The translations under genes were made by a program, and so were the position numbers. Positions 57,519-64,000 of a stretch of 64,000 nucleotides of DNA are shown here, in pieces. The notes beneath the pieces are model-generated. The model had not been told where the DNA came from, ran no database searches, and saw nothing but the letters and a program-made list of their open reading frames with translations. The stretch's first letter is position 1, and each line of letters begins with the position of its first letter. Location: the NCBI RefSeq assembly GCF_003268675.1, contig NZ_CP029378.1:4650001-4714000 (forward strand), in the 5' to 3' direction. Origin of the DNA: Streptomyces bacillaris (lineage in GTDB: Bacteria; Actinomycetota; Actinomycetes; Streptomycetales; Streptomycetaceae).

Positions 57519-59099
57519 ATGTCAAAAACCGCTGACACCCCGCTGTCCGAGGCAGCCGAACCGCTGTCCAAGGCAGCCGAACCCCGGATTCCCGATCCCA
57601 GCCGCTGGAAGGCGCTGGCCTTCATAGCGCTCGCCCAGCTGATGGTCGTGCTCGACGCGACCATCGTGAACATCGCCCTGCCCTCCGCCCAGACCGACCT
57701 CGGCATCTCCGAGGGCAACAAGCAGTGGGTCATCACCGCCTACGCCCTCGCCTTCGGCGGTCTGCTCCTCTTCGGCGGCCGCATCGCCGACCTGTGGGGG
57801 CGCAAGCGCACCTTCGTCGTCGGGCTGATCGGCTTCGCCCTGGCCTCCGCGCTCGGCGGGGCCGCCCAGAACGAGGCGATGATGTTCGGCTCCCGGGCCC
57901 TCCAGGGTGTCTTCGGCGCCCTGCTCGCCCCGGCCGCCCTCTCCCTGCTCGCCGTGATGTTCACCGACGCCAAGGAGCGCGCCAAGGCCTTCGGCATCTA
58001 CGGCGCCATCGCCGGTGGCGGTGGCGCGGTCGGGCTGATCCTCGGCGGCTTCCTCACCGAGTACCTGAACTGGCGCTGGACGTTCTTCGTCAACATCCCG
58101 TTCGCCGTGATCGCCGCCGCGGGCGCGTACTTCGTCATCCGCGAGCCGTCCGGAGCCCGTAACCGCTCGCCGCTCGACATCCCCGGCGTCGTCCTCTCCA
58201 CCCTCGGCCTGGTCGCCCTGGTCTACGGCTTCACCCGCGCCGAGTCGGCCGGCTGGTCGGACGGGCTGACCGTCGGCATGTTCATCGCCGCCGCTGTCCT
58301 GCTGCTGGCCTTCGTCGTGACCGAGTCGCGCGTACGGTCGCCGCTGCTGCCGCTGCGCGTCCTGACCGAGCGCAACCGCGGCGGGGTCTACCTCTCGCTG
58401 GGGCTCGCGATCATCGCGATGTTCGGGCTGTTCCTCTTCCTGACGTACTACCTGCAGATCGTGAAGGGCTACTCCCCGGTCCGTACCGGCTTCGCCTTCC
58501 TCCCGATGATCGCGGGCATGATCACCGGCTCCACCCAGATCGGCACCCGGCTGATGACCCGGGTCCCGCCGCGGCTGCTGATGGGCCCCGGCTTCCTGGT
58601 CGCCGCCGTCGGCATGCTGCTCCTCACCCAGCTGGACCTGAACACCAGTTACGCGGCCGTCATCCTGCCCGGCATGCTGCTGCTCGGCCTCGGTATGGGT
58701 ACGGCGTTCATGCCGGCCATGTCCCTGGCCACGCACGGCATCGAGCCGCGGGACGCGGGGGTCGCCTCCGCGATGGTCAACACCTCGCAGCAGGTCGGCG
58801 GCGCCATCGGCACCGCCCTGCTCAACACCATCGCGGCCGGTGCCACCACCGCGTACATCGCCGACCACGCGGCCCGTGCCACGGACCCGAAGCTCCTGGA
58901 GCTCCAGGCCATGGTCAACGGCTTCGCCAGCGCGATCTGGTGGGCGGTCGGCATCCTGGTCGTCGCCGCCGCCGTCGCGGCCGTACTGATCAACACCGGC
59001 CGGCCGGGGACGGGCGCGGCCGGTGGTACGGGCGGCGCCCCCGACGGGAACACCGAGGGCGCCGAGGACGAGTTCCGGATCCCGGTCGTCGCCCACTGA
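57519..59099 (+). CDS. MFS exporter of the DHA2 (EmrB/QacA) 14-TM family
   Basis: The 526-residue protein has about 14 TM helices with DHA2 signatures: LAQLMVVLDATIVNIALPSAQ (motif D1), GRIADLWGRKRTF (motif A), GAIAGGGGAVGLILGGFL (motif C) and LTELINWRWTFFVNIPF-like LNWRWTFFVNIPFAVI. It should export lipophilic compounds by proton exchange. ATG 57519 is preceded by AGGTGG at 8 nt; GTG 57507 is a poorer option. It lies after the TetR gene. The C-terminal tail (about 495-526) is Gly/Thr-rich. Confidence 0.94.
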   Translation: MSKTADTPLSEAAEPLSKAAEPRIPDPSRWKALAFIALAQLMVVLDATIVNIALPSAQTDLGISEGNKQWVITAYALAFGGLLLFGGRIADLWGRKRTFVVGLIGFALASALGGAAQNEAMMFGSRALQGVFGALLAPAALSLLAVMFTDAKERAKAFGIYGAIAGGGGAVGLILGGFLTEYLNWRWTFFVNIPFAVIAAAGAYFVIREPSGARNRSPLDIPGVVLSTLGLVALVYGFTRAESAGWSDGLTVGMFIAAAVLLLAFVVTESRVRSPLLPLRVLTERNRGGVYLSLGLAIIAMFGLFLFLTYYLQIVKGYSPVRTGFAFLPMIAGMITGSTQIGTRLMTRVPPRLLMGPGFLVAAVGMLLLTQLDLNTSYAAVILPGMLLLGLGMGTAFMPAMSLATHGIEPRDAGVASAMVNTSQQVGGAIGTALLNTIAAGATTAYIADHAARATDPKLLELQAMVNGFASAIWWAVGILVVAAAVAAVLINTGRPGTGAAGGTGGAPDGNTEGAEDEFRIPVVAH

Positions 59100-59138
59100 G
59101 GCGGCCCCTGCCCGGTTTCCCTGCCCTGGTTCCGCCGC

Positions 59139-59642
59139 TCAGCGGAGCCAGGGCAGGTCCGCGTCCGTACCCTCCGGTTCGAGGCCGTGGGCGAGCACCC
59201 GCATGATGTCGCCGAGGCTGCGCACCTGCTCGGGCGTGAGCCGGTCGAAGAGCGCCTGGCGTACGGCGGCGACATGGCCCGGGGCCGACCGGCTGAGCAT
59301 CGCGTACCCCTCCTCCGTGAGCACCGCGTTCTGGCCGCGCTTGTCGGAGGGGCACTCCTCCCGCCGCACCCAGCCGTTCTTCTCCAGCCGGGCGACGGCG
59401 TGCGAGAGCCGGGAGCGGGTGATCTTCGCGTTCCTGGCCAGCTCGGTCATCCGCATCCGGCGGCGGGGAGCCTGGGAGAGCTGGACGAGCAGTCCGTAAT
59501 AGGTGTGGGGCATGCCCGCATCCCGCTGCAACTGGCGGTCGAGGTGGTCCTCCAGCAGCGTGGTGGCATGCAGATAGGCACGCCAGACGCGCTGCTCCTC
59601 GTCGGTGAGCCAGCGGGTCTCGCTGGGGGATGCCGTGGTCAT
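59139..59642 (-). CDS. MarR-family transcriptional regulator
   Basis: The 167-residue protein has the MarR winged helix: MRMTELARNAKITRSRLSHAVARLEKNGWVRREECPSDKRGQNAVLTEEG, with flanking helices for dimerisation. ATG 59642 follows GGAG at 4 nt; ATG 59651 is possible. It is divergent from the LigB-type dioxygenase gene across a 154-bp spacer with TTGAA/TCAAG repeats, so it probably controls that gene in response to an aromatic ligand, and itself. It converges on the MFS gene, whose stop is 40 bp away. Confidence 0.93.
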   Translation of the reverse strand: MTTASPSETRWLTDEEQRVWRAYLHATTLLEDHLDRQLQRDAGMPHTYYGLLVQLSQAPRRRMRMTELARNAKITRSRLSHAVARLEKNGWVRREECPSDKRGQNAVLTEEGYAMLSRSAPGHVAAVRQALFDRLTPEQVRSLGDIMRVLAHGLEPEGTDADLPWLR

Positions 59643-59663
59643 GTACTCCACTGTACGACCTTT

Positions 59664-59735
59664 TCTTGAAAGTTGAACTAGATAGGGCTAAGGTCTCCGG
59701 AGGTAGGAACTTGAAATCTCAAGCATCTCTCAAGT
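59664..59735. promoter_or_regulatory. Candidate MarR operators in the divergent spacer
   Basis: CTTGA-AATC-TCAAG (59710-59723) is an inverted repeat, and the outer ACTTGA (59709) and TCAAGT (59730-59735) form a longer one. TCTTGAA and GTTGAAC occur at 59664-59678 next to the MarR start. TTGA/TCAA half-sites are usual for MarR proteins. Confidence 0.5.
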
Positions 59736-59796
59736 GCCTTCCGGATCCATGATCGGATCCGATCCGATTCCAGTGTCCAGTGGATGGGGAGACGCC

Positions 59797-60579
59797 ATGA
59801 CCGTCACCACGGAGCGCATGCCCGCCCTCTACCTCTCGCACGGCGCCCCGCCGCTCGCGGACGACCCGGTCTGGCCCGGCCAGCTCGCCGCCTGGTCCGC
59901 CGGACTGCCCCGGCCCCGCGCGATTTTGATGGTCTCCGCCCACTGGGAGGAGGCCCCGCTCGCGCTCGGCGCCGTCGAGCCGGTCCCGCTGGTCTACGAC
60001 TTCTGGGGATTCCCCGAGCACTACTACACCGTGCGCTACGACGCCCCCGGCGCCCCGGAGCTGGCCAACAGCGTCCGCAAGCTGCTGCGCGGAGCCGGTA
60101 CGCCGGTCCAGAACATCCCGGACCGGGGGCTGGACCACGGGGCCTACGTACCGCTGGTGGAGATGTTCCCGGACGCCGACATCCCCGTACTCCAGATCTC
60201 CATGCCGACGCTCGACCCGCAGAAGCTGATGGCCATCGGGCGCAAGCTCGCCCCGCTGCGCGACGAGGGCGTGCTGATCGTCGGCAGCGGCTTCTTCACC
60301 CACAACCTGGCCGCCCTGCGCCACCAGGGTGGCGGGGTCCCCGGCTGGTCGGCGGAGTTCGACGACTGGGGCGACCGCGCGCTGCGGGCCCAGGACATCG
60401 ACGCCCTGCTCGACTTCGAGCACACGTCCCCCGCCGGAAAGCTGGCCCACCCGCGCACCGAGCACTTCGCCCCGCTCTTCGTGACGCTGGGCGCCGCCGA
60501 GGAGGAGCTGGACCGGGGGCGGAGCGTCATCGACGGCTTCTGGATGGGGCTGGCCAAGCGCTCGGTGCAGTTCGGCTGA
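59797..60579 (+). CDS. DODA-type extradiol (LigB) ring-opening dioxygenase
   Basis: The 260-residue enzyme has the class III extradiol fold. MPALYLSHGAPPLADD gives the first metal histidine, VSAHWEEAPLALG the second, and DHGAYVPL and TEHFAPLFV further conserved histidines; VGSGFFTHNL is the oxygenase motif. It uses Fe(II) or Zn in 4,5-DOPA-dioxygenase-like proteins to open catechol rings. ATG 59797 has GGGGAG 5 nt upstream. The divergent MarR gene suggests aromatic-inducible expression. The exact catechol cannot be told. Confidence 0.93.
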   Translation: MTVTTERMPALYLSHGAPPLADDPVWPGQLAAWSAGLPRPRAILMVSAHWEEAPLALGAVEPVPLVYDFWGFPEHYYTVRYDAPGAPELANSVRKLLRGAGTPVQNIPDRGLDHGAYVPLVEMFPDADIPVLQISMPTLDPQKLMAIGRKLAPLRDEGVLIVGSGFFTHNLAALRHQGGGVPGWSAEFDDWGDRALRAQDIDALLDFEHTSPAGKLAHPRTEHFAPLFVTLGAAEEELDRGRSVIDGFWMGLAKRSVQFG

Positions 60580-60622
60580 GTCCGGTCCGGGATGGTCCGG
60601 TCCGAGGGAGGCGGGCCCGGGA

Positions 60623-60757
60623 GCGTCCGGTCCGGGGGAGGCGGACTCTCCCGGGCCCGGTCGGGTCGCGTCCGGTCCGGGTGGAGCGGTCCCTCCCGGG
60701 CCCGGTCGGGTCGCGTCCGGTCCGGGGAAAGCGGTCCCTCCCGGGCCCGGTCCGACC
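60623..60757. repeat. Three 45-bp tandem copies downstream of the dioxygenase gene
   Basis: Copies start at 60623, 60668 and 60713 (GCGTCCGGTCCGG), all ending in CCGGGCCCGGTC-type sequence with few changes. An earlier degenerate copy may begin near 60580. They fill the 251-bp gap between converging genes (60579 and 60831) and can fold into GC-rich hairpins. No gene is visible in the gap. Confidence 0.85.
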
Positions 60758-60830
60758 AGGGTCGACGGGGCTGCGCGGCGCGGCGGCGGTCGGCCCGCCG
60801 GGACCGGGGCGGCGGACGGAGGCCGGGCGT

Positions 60831-61964
60831 TCACCAGACGGGGGTGTTCAGCTCGGCCGCGCGCCCCGCGGCGACGAGCGCGGTCGCGTCACCCACGTCC
60901 AGCGCCGTGTCGGCGAACTTGATCGTGTGGTCGTCACCGTGCGCCACCGCCCGCTCGAACACCTCCTGCGGATCCTGCGGCCCGCTCCGGAGGTCCGCCA
61001 CCGGCACCCCCTCGCGCGGCCCGTAGGCGGAGGTCACCGCGGCGCTCGCCGCCCAGGCCGCGTGCAGGCTCGGCACCCACAGCGAGTCGGGGAGCGCGGG
61101 CAGGGTGCGCAGGACCGCGTTGGGTGCGGTAGCCGCGTGGACCAGCATGATCGGTGAGGCGTGCCCATGGGTCGCGTAACGGTGGGTGGCGGCCGTGACG
61201 AGTTCCTCGAGTGCGGTACGGGCCGCCTCCGGCCCCTGGGGGAGCCCGCCGGGCCAGTCGGGGAAGGCAGTGAGCCGGCCGAGCCGGGCCAGCATCTCGC
61301 CGTCCTGCTCGGCGATCAGCGGCACCCGGTCCAGGGCACCGGCCGCGTCGGCGGGTCCGGCGAGGCGTTCCAGCGGGGGCAGGGGCTGGAAGCGGGCGGC
61401 CCAGTAACCGAGGGCGTGGGCCAGTTCCCGTACGCGCGGGGCGGTCTCCTCGTCGTCCACCAGCGTCTTTACGGAGTGGCCGACCCGGATCACCCCGTGG
61501 GTGGCGCCGCCCGCGATGCCGGGCAGCAGCCGGGGCCACCACTCGGCGAGGACGGCACGCCAGGGGCGGCTGTCGGTCTCCCGCTCGAAGAACACCGTCC
61601 AGTCACCGACGCGGTCGATGTCGCCGAGGGCCTCGTGCCAGTTCCCGGAGGTCACCGGTTCGACGGAGCCCGGCATGTCCTCCAGCCTGGAGCGGTACTG
61701 GTCGAGCCAGCGGTGCACGGCCGGCGCCTGCCCGCGCCGCACTAAGGCCTCGACGGCCATCGGGGCGTGGTTGCTGAGCCAGCCGTCGCGCTCGGGCCCC
61801 GCAAGATGGATGCGCTCCAGGGCCTCGTCGAGGGTGCCCGAGGTGTCGGGGGCGCCGGAGGTCTCGGGGGTGCCCGGGGCGTCGGGTGCGGGGCTCCGAC
61901 GACCGTCCCCGTTCCGGTGGCTGTCCGCCGGGGTGACCACGTGGTTGCGCTGGGTGTCCGTCAT
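60831..61964 (-). CDS. Questin-oxidase-like (DUF4243) protein
   Basis: The 377-residue protein is helical. It shows LDEALERIHLAGPERDGWLSNHAPMAVEALVRRG near the start and then WWPRLLPGIAGGATHGVIRVGHSVK, whose histidines resemble the conserved ones of the questin oxidase family. Members catalyse anthraquinone ring opening in fungi; bacterial homologues have unknown substrates. The first 45 residues are a Pro/Thr/Ser-rich tail. ATG 61964 begins MTDTQRNHVV; no strong ribosome binding site. It is a single gene on the minus strand and may, with the dioxygenase, act on aromatic compounds, but this is only proximity. Confidence 0.85.
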   Translation of the reverse strand: MTDTQRNHVVTPADSHRNGDGRRSPAPDAPGTPETSGAPDTSGTLDEALERIHLAGPERDGWLSNHAPMAVEALVRRGQAPAVHRWLDQYRSRLEDMPGSVEPVTSGNWHEALGDIDRVGDWTVFFERETDSRPWRAVLAEWWPRLLPGIAGGATHGVIRVGHSVKTLVDDEETAPRVRELAHALGYWAARFQPLPPLERLAGPADAAGALDRVPLIAEQDGEMLARLGRLTAFPDWPGGLPQGPEAARTALEELVTAATHRYATHGHASPIMLVHAATAPNAVLRTLPALPDSLWVPSLHAAWAASAAVTSAYGPREGVPVADLRSGPQDPQEVFERAVAHGDDHTIKFADTALDVGDATALVAAGRAAELNTPVW

Positions 61965-62031
61965 GGATCTCACGGTAGGGGCGCGGGCGGCCCGGCGGAT
62001 CGGGCTGAGGTCCCGGTCGGCGGAGGACGGA

Positions 62032-62072
62032 CCTCCGCCTCGGGACCTAGGGCCTACCGCCGAGGCCGGAGG
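62032..62072. promoter_or_regulatory. Hairpin upstream of the questin-oxidase-like gene
   Basis: CCTCCGCCTCGG (62032-62043) and CCGAGGCCGGAGG (62060-62072) pair with one bulge around a 16-nt loop, 68 bp before the start codon at 61964. It may be a leader element or a boundary in the 567-bp spacer to hrdD. Confidence 0.4.
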
Positions 62073-62275
62073 GTGTGACCCGGACCTGGAGGTGACCAGG
62101 ACCCGTCTGTGACCCGGACCCGGGGGTGACGCGAGCAACCCCGAGGCGATACGGATCGTCTTCCTGGGTAGACGCGAGGTCGGAGCGCCCGAGGCGCCCC
62201 CGGGAGTTCCGTGGCCCCCGGAGGCCCGGGACTCCGGGGCGATCCGGGCGTGGCGTTCTGCCCCAAGGGTGTGGC

Positions 62276-62301
62276 ATCCGGTGAGCGCCGTCTCACCGGA
62301 T
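62276..62301. promoter_or_regulatory. Perfect 10-bp hairpin in the hrdD upstream region
   Basis: ATCCGGTGAG (62276-62285) and CTCACCGGAT (62292-62301) flank CGCCGT. It is about 140 bp before the sigma-R promoter, so it could be a terminator for read-through or an operator. The rest of 61965-62443 shows no gene, though GTGACCCGGACC recurs at about 62076 and 62110. Confidence 0.45.
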
Positions 62302-62443
62302 CGGTTGTCACCGGCCCCGCCAGGGCCTCCGGTACGCCTGCGAAACCGGCCCTGACCTGCGCTTACGGGGGTACTCGCACCCGGCGCCCGCCGTTCGGCG
62401 CCGGACAGGGTACTGCATGATCGCGAAAATGAATGGGCGGCAT

Positions 62444-62470
62444 GGGAATTCTGTCCGGATTCCAGTCGTT
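62444..62470 (+). promoter_or_regulatory. Sigma-R promoter of hrdD
   Basis: GGGAAT (62444-62449) and GTT (62468-62470) are exactly 18 bp apart, an identical match to the sigma-R consensus (GGGAAT-N18-GTT) for thiol-oxidative stress. Transcription should start near 62476, leaving about 55 nt to ATG 62532. In S. coelicolor hrdD is a known sigma-R target. Confidence 0.85.
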
Positions 62471-62531
62471 GTTTCCATCGGATGCAGGGCACCCGGAAGG
62501 GTGTCGCGACCTACTCAGCAAGGGAGCACGC

Positions 62532-63533
62532 ATGGCAACCCGTGCCGTCGCCCGTCGTTCGTCCACCACCTCCGGTGGGACCGACCGGGCAAGCAGTGTT
62601 CGCGCCGTGGGCGGGGAGATCGCCGATCGCGACCTGGTCGGCATGTACCTGGACGAGATCGCTCGTACGCCGCTGCTCGACGCCGCCAAGGAGGTCGACC
62701 TCTCCCAGGCCATCGAGGCGGGCGTCTACGCCCAGCAGATCCTCGACGGCGAGGCCGAGAGCGAAGCCGGTGGTGCGACGCGTGAGGAGCTGGAGGCGCT
62801 GGTCGCCGAGGGCGAGCGCGCCAAGGACATATTCATCCGTTCCAACCTCCGCCTCGTCGTTGCCGTGGCCCGGCGCTACCCCCGCGCGGGGCTGCCCCTG
62901 CTCGACCTGATCCAGGAGGGCAACGCGGGCCTGGTGCGCGCGGTCGAGAAGTTCGACTACGCGAAGGGCTTCAAGTTCTCCACGTACGCGACGTGGTGGA
63001 TCCGCCAGGCCATCACCCGGTCCATAGCCGACCAGTCCCGCACGATCCGGCTCCCCGTCCACCTGGTGGAGGAGCTGGGCCGGATCCGCCGTGTCCAGCG
63101 CGAGTTCAACCGGGAGAACGGCCGCGATCCCGAGCACGAGGAGATCGCCGCCGAGCTGGACACCAACGCCGAGCGCGTGGGCAACGTCCTGGACTGGGCC
63201 CGCGACCCGGTCAGCCTCAACATGTCCGTCGACGACAACGGGGACACCCAGTTCGGCGACCTGCTGGAGGACACCTCCGCCGTCTCGCCCGAGCAGTCGG
63301 TGCTGTCGCTGCTGCGCAGCGAGGAGCTGGAGGACCTGATCGGCAAGCTCGACAACAGGACCGCCTCCATCATCAAGATGAGGTACGGCATCGAGGACGG
63401 CCGCGAGCGGACGCTGACCGAGGTCGGCAAGCAGCACGGTCTGACCCGGGAGCGGATCCGTCAGATTGAGAAGCACGCTCTGCTCGAATTGAAGCGAATG
63501 GCACACGACACGGGCTTTGACGCTGTGGCGTGA
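62532..63533 (+). CDS. hrdD: Group 2 sigma factor HrdD
   Basis: The 333-residue sigma-70 protein has region 1.2/2.1 (DLVGMYLDEIARTPLLDAAKEVDL), 2.3-2.4 (FSTYATWWIRQAITRSIADQSRTIRLPVH), 3 (RRVQREFNRENGRDPEHEEIAAEL) and 4.2 (HGLTRERIRQIEKHALLELKRMA). Its N-terminus MATRAVARR and missing long region 1.1 separate HrdD from the essential HrdB. It directs RNA polymerase to a secondary set of promoters and is not essential in other Streptomyces. AAGGGAG is 5 nt before ATG 62532. It is monocistronic and driven by the sigma-R promoter, with a strong hairpin after it. Confidence 0.95.
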   Translation: MATRAVARRSSTTSGGTDRASSVRAVGGEIADRDLVGMYLDEIARTPLLDAAKEVDLSQAIEAGVYAQQILDGEAESEAGGATREELEALVAEGERAKDIFIRSNLRLVVAVARRYPRAGLPLLDLIQEGNAGLVRAVEKFDYAKGFKFSTYATWWIRQAITRSIADQSRTIRLPVHLVEELGRIRRVQREFNRENGRDPEHEEIAAELDTNAERVGNVLDWARDPVSLNMSVDDNGDTQFGDLLEDTSAVSPEQSVLSLLRSEELEDLIGKLDNRTASIIKMRYGIEDGRERTLTEVGKQHGLTRERIRQIEKHALLELKRMAHDTGFDAVA

Positions 63534-63639
63534 GCGGATAACCCGCTAGCCTCCCCATCAAGCCGGTTCACCCCGGCCGACCGACCGGATCACCCCGGTC
63601 ACCCCGACCGGCCCCCGCGGCCGGTCCCCGGAACTGAGT

Positions 63640-63667
63640 CCCGGCGCCCACCCCCCCCGGCGCCGGG
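63640..63667 (+). terminator. Hairpin terminator of hrdD
   Basis: CCCGGCGCC (63640-63648) and GGCGCCGGG (63659-63667) form a perfect stem with a C-rich 10-nt loop, 106 bp after the hrdD stop and before the converging gene. Confidence 0.75.
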
Positions 63668-63710
63668 GCTCGTCCATGTTTGGGGTCCGACGCGCAGGGC
63701 CACTCCGCCG

Positions 63711-63856
63711 CCCTCACAGGTCAACCGCCCCCCTCACAGGTCAACCGGGCGCGTCACAGGTCAACCGGGCGCGCCCGCCGCGCGCATCACGCGCATGAAC
63801 GGGACGCGCCCGCCGCGCGCATGAACGGGGTGCGTCTGCTGCACGCATCGCGCGCA
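63711..63856. repeat. Tandem repeats after the stop of a converging gene
   Basis: A 20-bp unit with TCACAGGTCAACC occurs at 63711-63730, 63731-63750 and 63751-63770, followed by longer imperfect units of GCGCCCGCCGCGCGCAT type. The sequence resembles the minus-strand gene's own last codons and stop repeated several times. There is no gene in 63534-63856. Confidence 0.75.
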
Positions 63857-64000
63857 TCAACGGGGCGCGCCCGCCGCGCGGGTCAACCGGGCGCCCAGGC
63901 GTTCCAGGTGTTCCACCAGCTCCGGCGGCCCCTGCACCGTGAACTCGCAGTCCACCAGCGCCAGCCGCAGCGCCACCCACTCCAGCGAGTCCGTGCAGGA
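63857..64000 (-). CDS. C-terminal end of a probable WYL-domain transcriptional regulator (partial)
   Basis: The frame enters from the right edge and ends at TGA 63857-63859, giving 47 residues. These include LALVDCEFTVQGPPELVEHL and ERLGARLTRAAG. The pattern F-x-V-x2-PPEL-x-E-x-L-x2-L-x3-L is typical of the last helix of DeoR/YafY-type WYL regulators, which sense ligands through the WYL domain and bind DNA through an N-terminal HTH not seen here. The assignment rests on the tail only. Confidence 0.6.
   Translation of the reverse strand, partial: SCTDSLEWVALRLALVDCEFTVQGPPELVEHLERLGARLTRAAGAPR

Noticed and set aside
63711..63856. A CRISPR array
   Set aside because: Repeats are 20 bp with no unique spacers, units change length, and no cas gene is near.

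Overview
The window has the hallmarks of a Streptomyces chromosome. It is very GC-rich with third-position G/C bias, many genes start at GTG behind GGAGG-type ribosome binding sites, and ATGA/GTGA stop-start overlaps are common. Recognisable Streptomyces-type genes include the FO synthase fbiC, paired XRE/DUF397 genes, a GPP34-type gene, a D,D-carboxypeptidase followed by a large membrane protein, and the sigma factor hrdD. No insertion sequence, prophage or CRISPR array is visible.

Layout. 1-9.7 kb: end of a sugar-dehydrogenase-like gene, fbiC, a minus-strand operon of WXG100-like and lipoprotein genes, a secreted NPP1-family protein, a leaderless DUF2975/XRE operon and a first XRE/DUF397 pair. 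9.7-18.7 kb: a P-loop NTPase/TPR protein, a VapBC-type toxin-antitoxin pair, a degenerate ADP-ribosylglycohydrolase, an SDR facing an unknown protein across a perfect operator-like palindrome, a second XRE/DUF397 pair and a GPP34 protein. 18.7-30.6 kb: envelope and housekeeping genes (D,D-carboxypeptidase, membrane proteins, ATP-grasp, APH kinase, secreted peptidase), an Mrr-nuclease/TerD fusion and tRNA-Arg(CCU).

30.8-53.9 kb looks like an accessory biosynthetic locus and is the most interesting part. It carries a SARP regulator coupled to a tiny secreted peptide, a LuxR-type regulator, and UDP-glucose dehydrogenase and UDP-glucuronate decarboxylase genes that each carry a single-base frameshift in a C run. 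A Fe(II)/2-oxoglutarate enzyme matches the BesD radical amino-acid halogenases at nearly all recalled active-site positions. Next comes a tightly overlapping operon: glycosyltransferase, ATP-grasp, membrane protein, PaaK-like ligase, Wzx-like exporter, CPA2 antiporter and epimerase. The opposing operon holds a class I lysyl-tRNA synthetase paralogue, a FemAB/GNAT-like transferase, a SnoaL-like protein and two PaaK-related proteins. A cytosolic histidine kinase and a divergent NarL-type regulator end the locus. I infer a pathway that chlorinates lysine or a relative, activates it on tRNA, transfers it to an acceptor and exports a possibly glycosylated product; none of this is proven.

53.9-64 kb: a truncated adenylate-forming protein, a secreted M6 peptidase, a TetR gene with two matching palindromes upstream and a 14-TM MFS exporter, a MarR/LigB-dioxygenase divergent pair, a questin-oxidase-like gene, hrdD behind a perfect sigma-R promoter, and the tail of a probable WYL-domain regulator.
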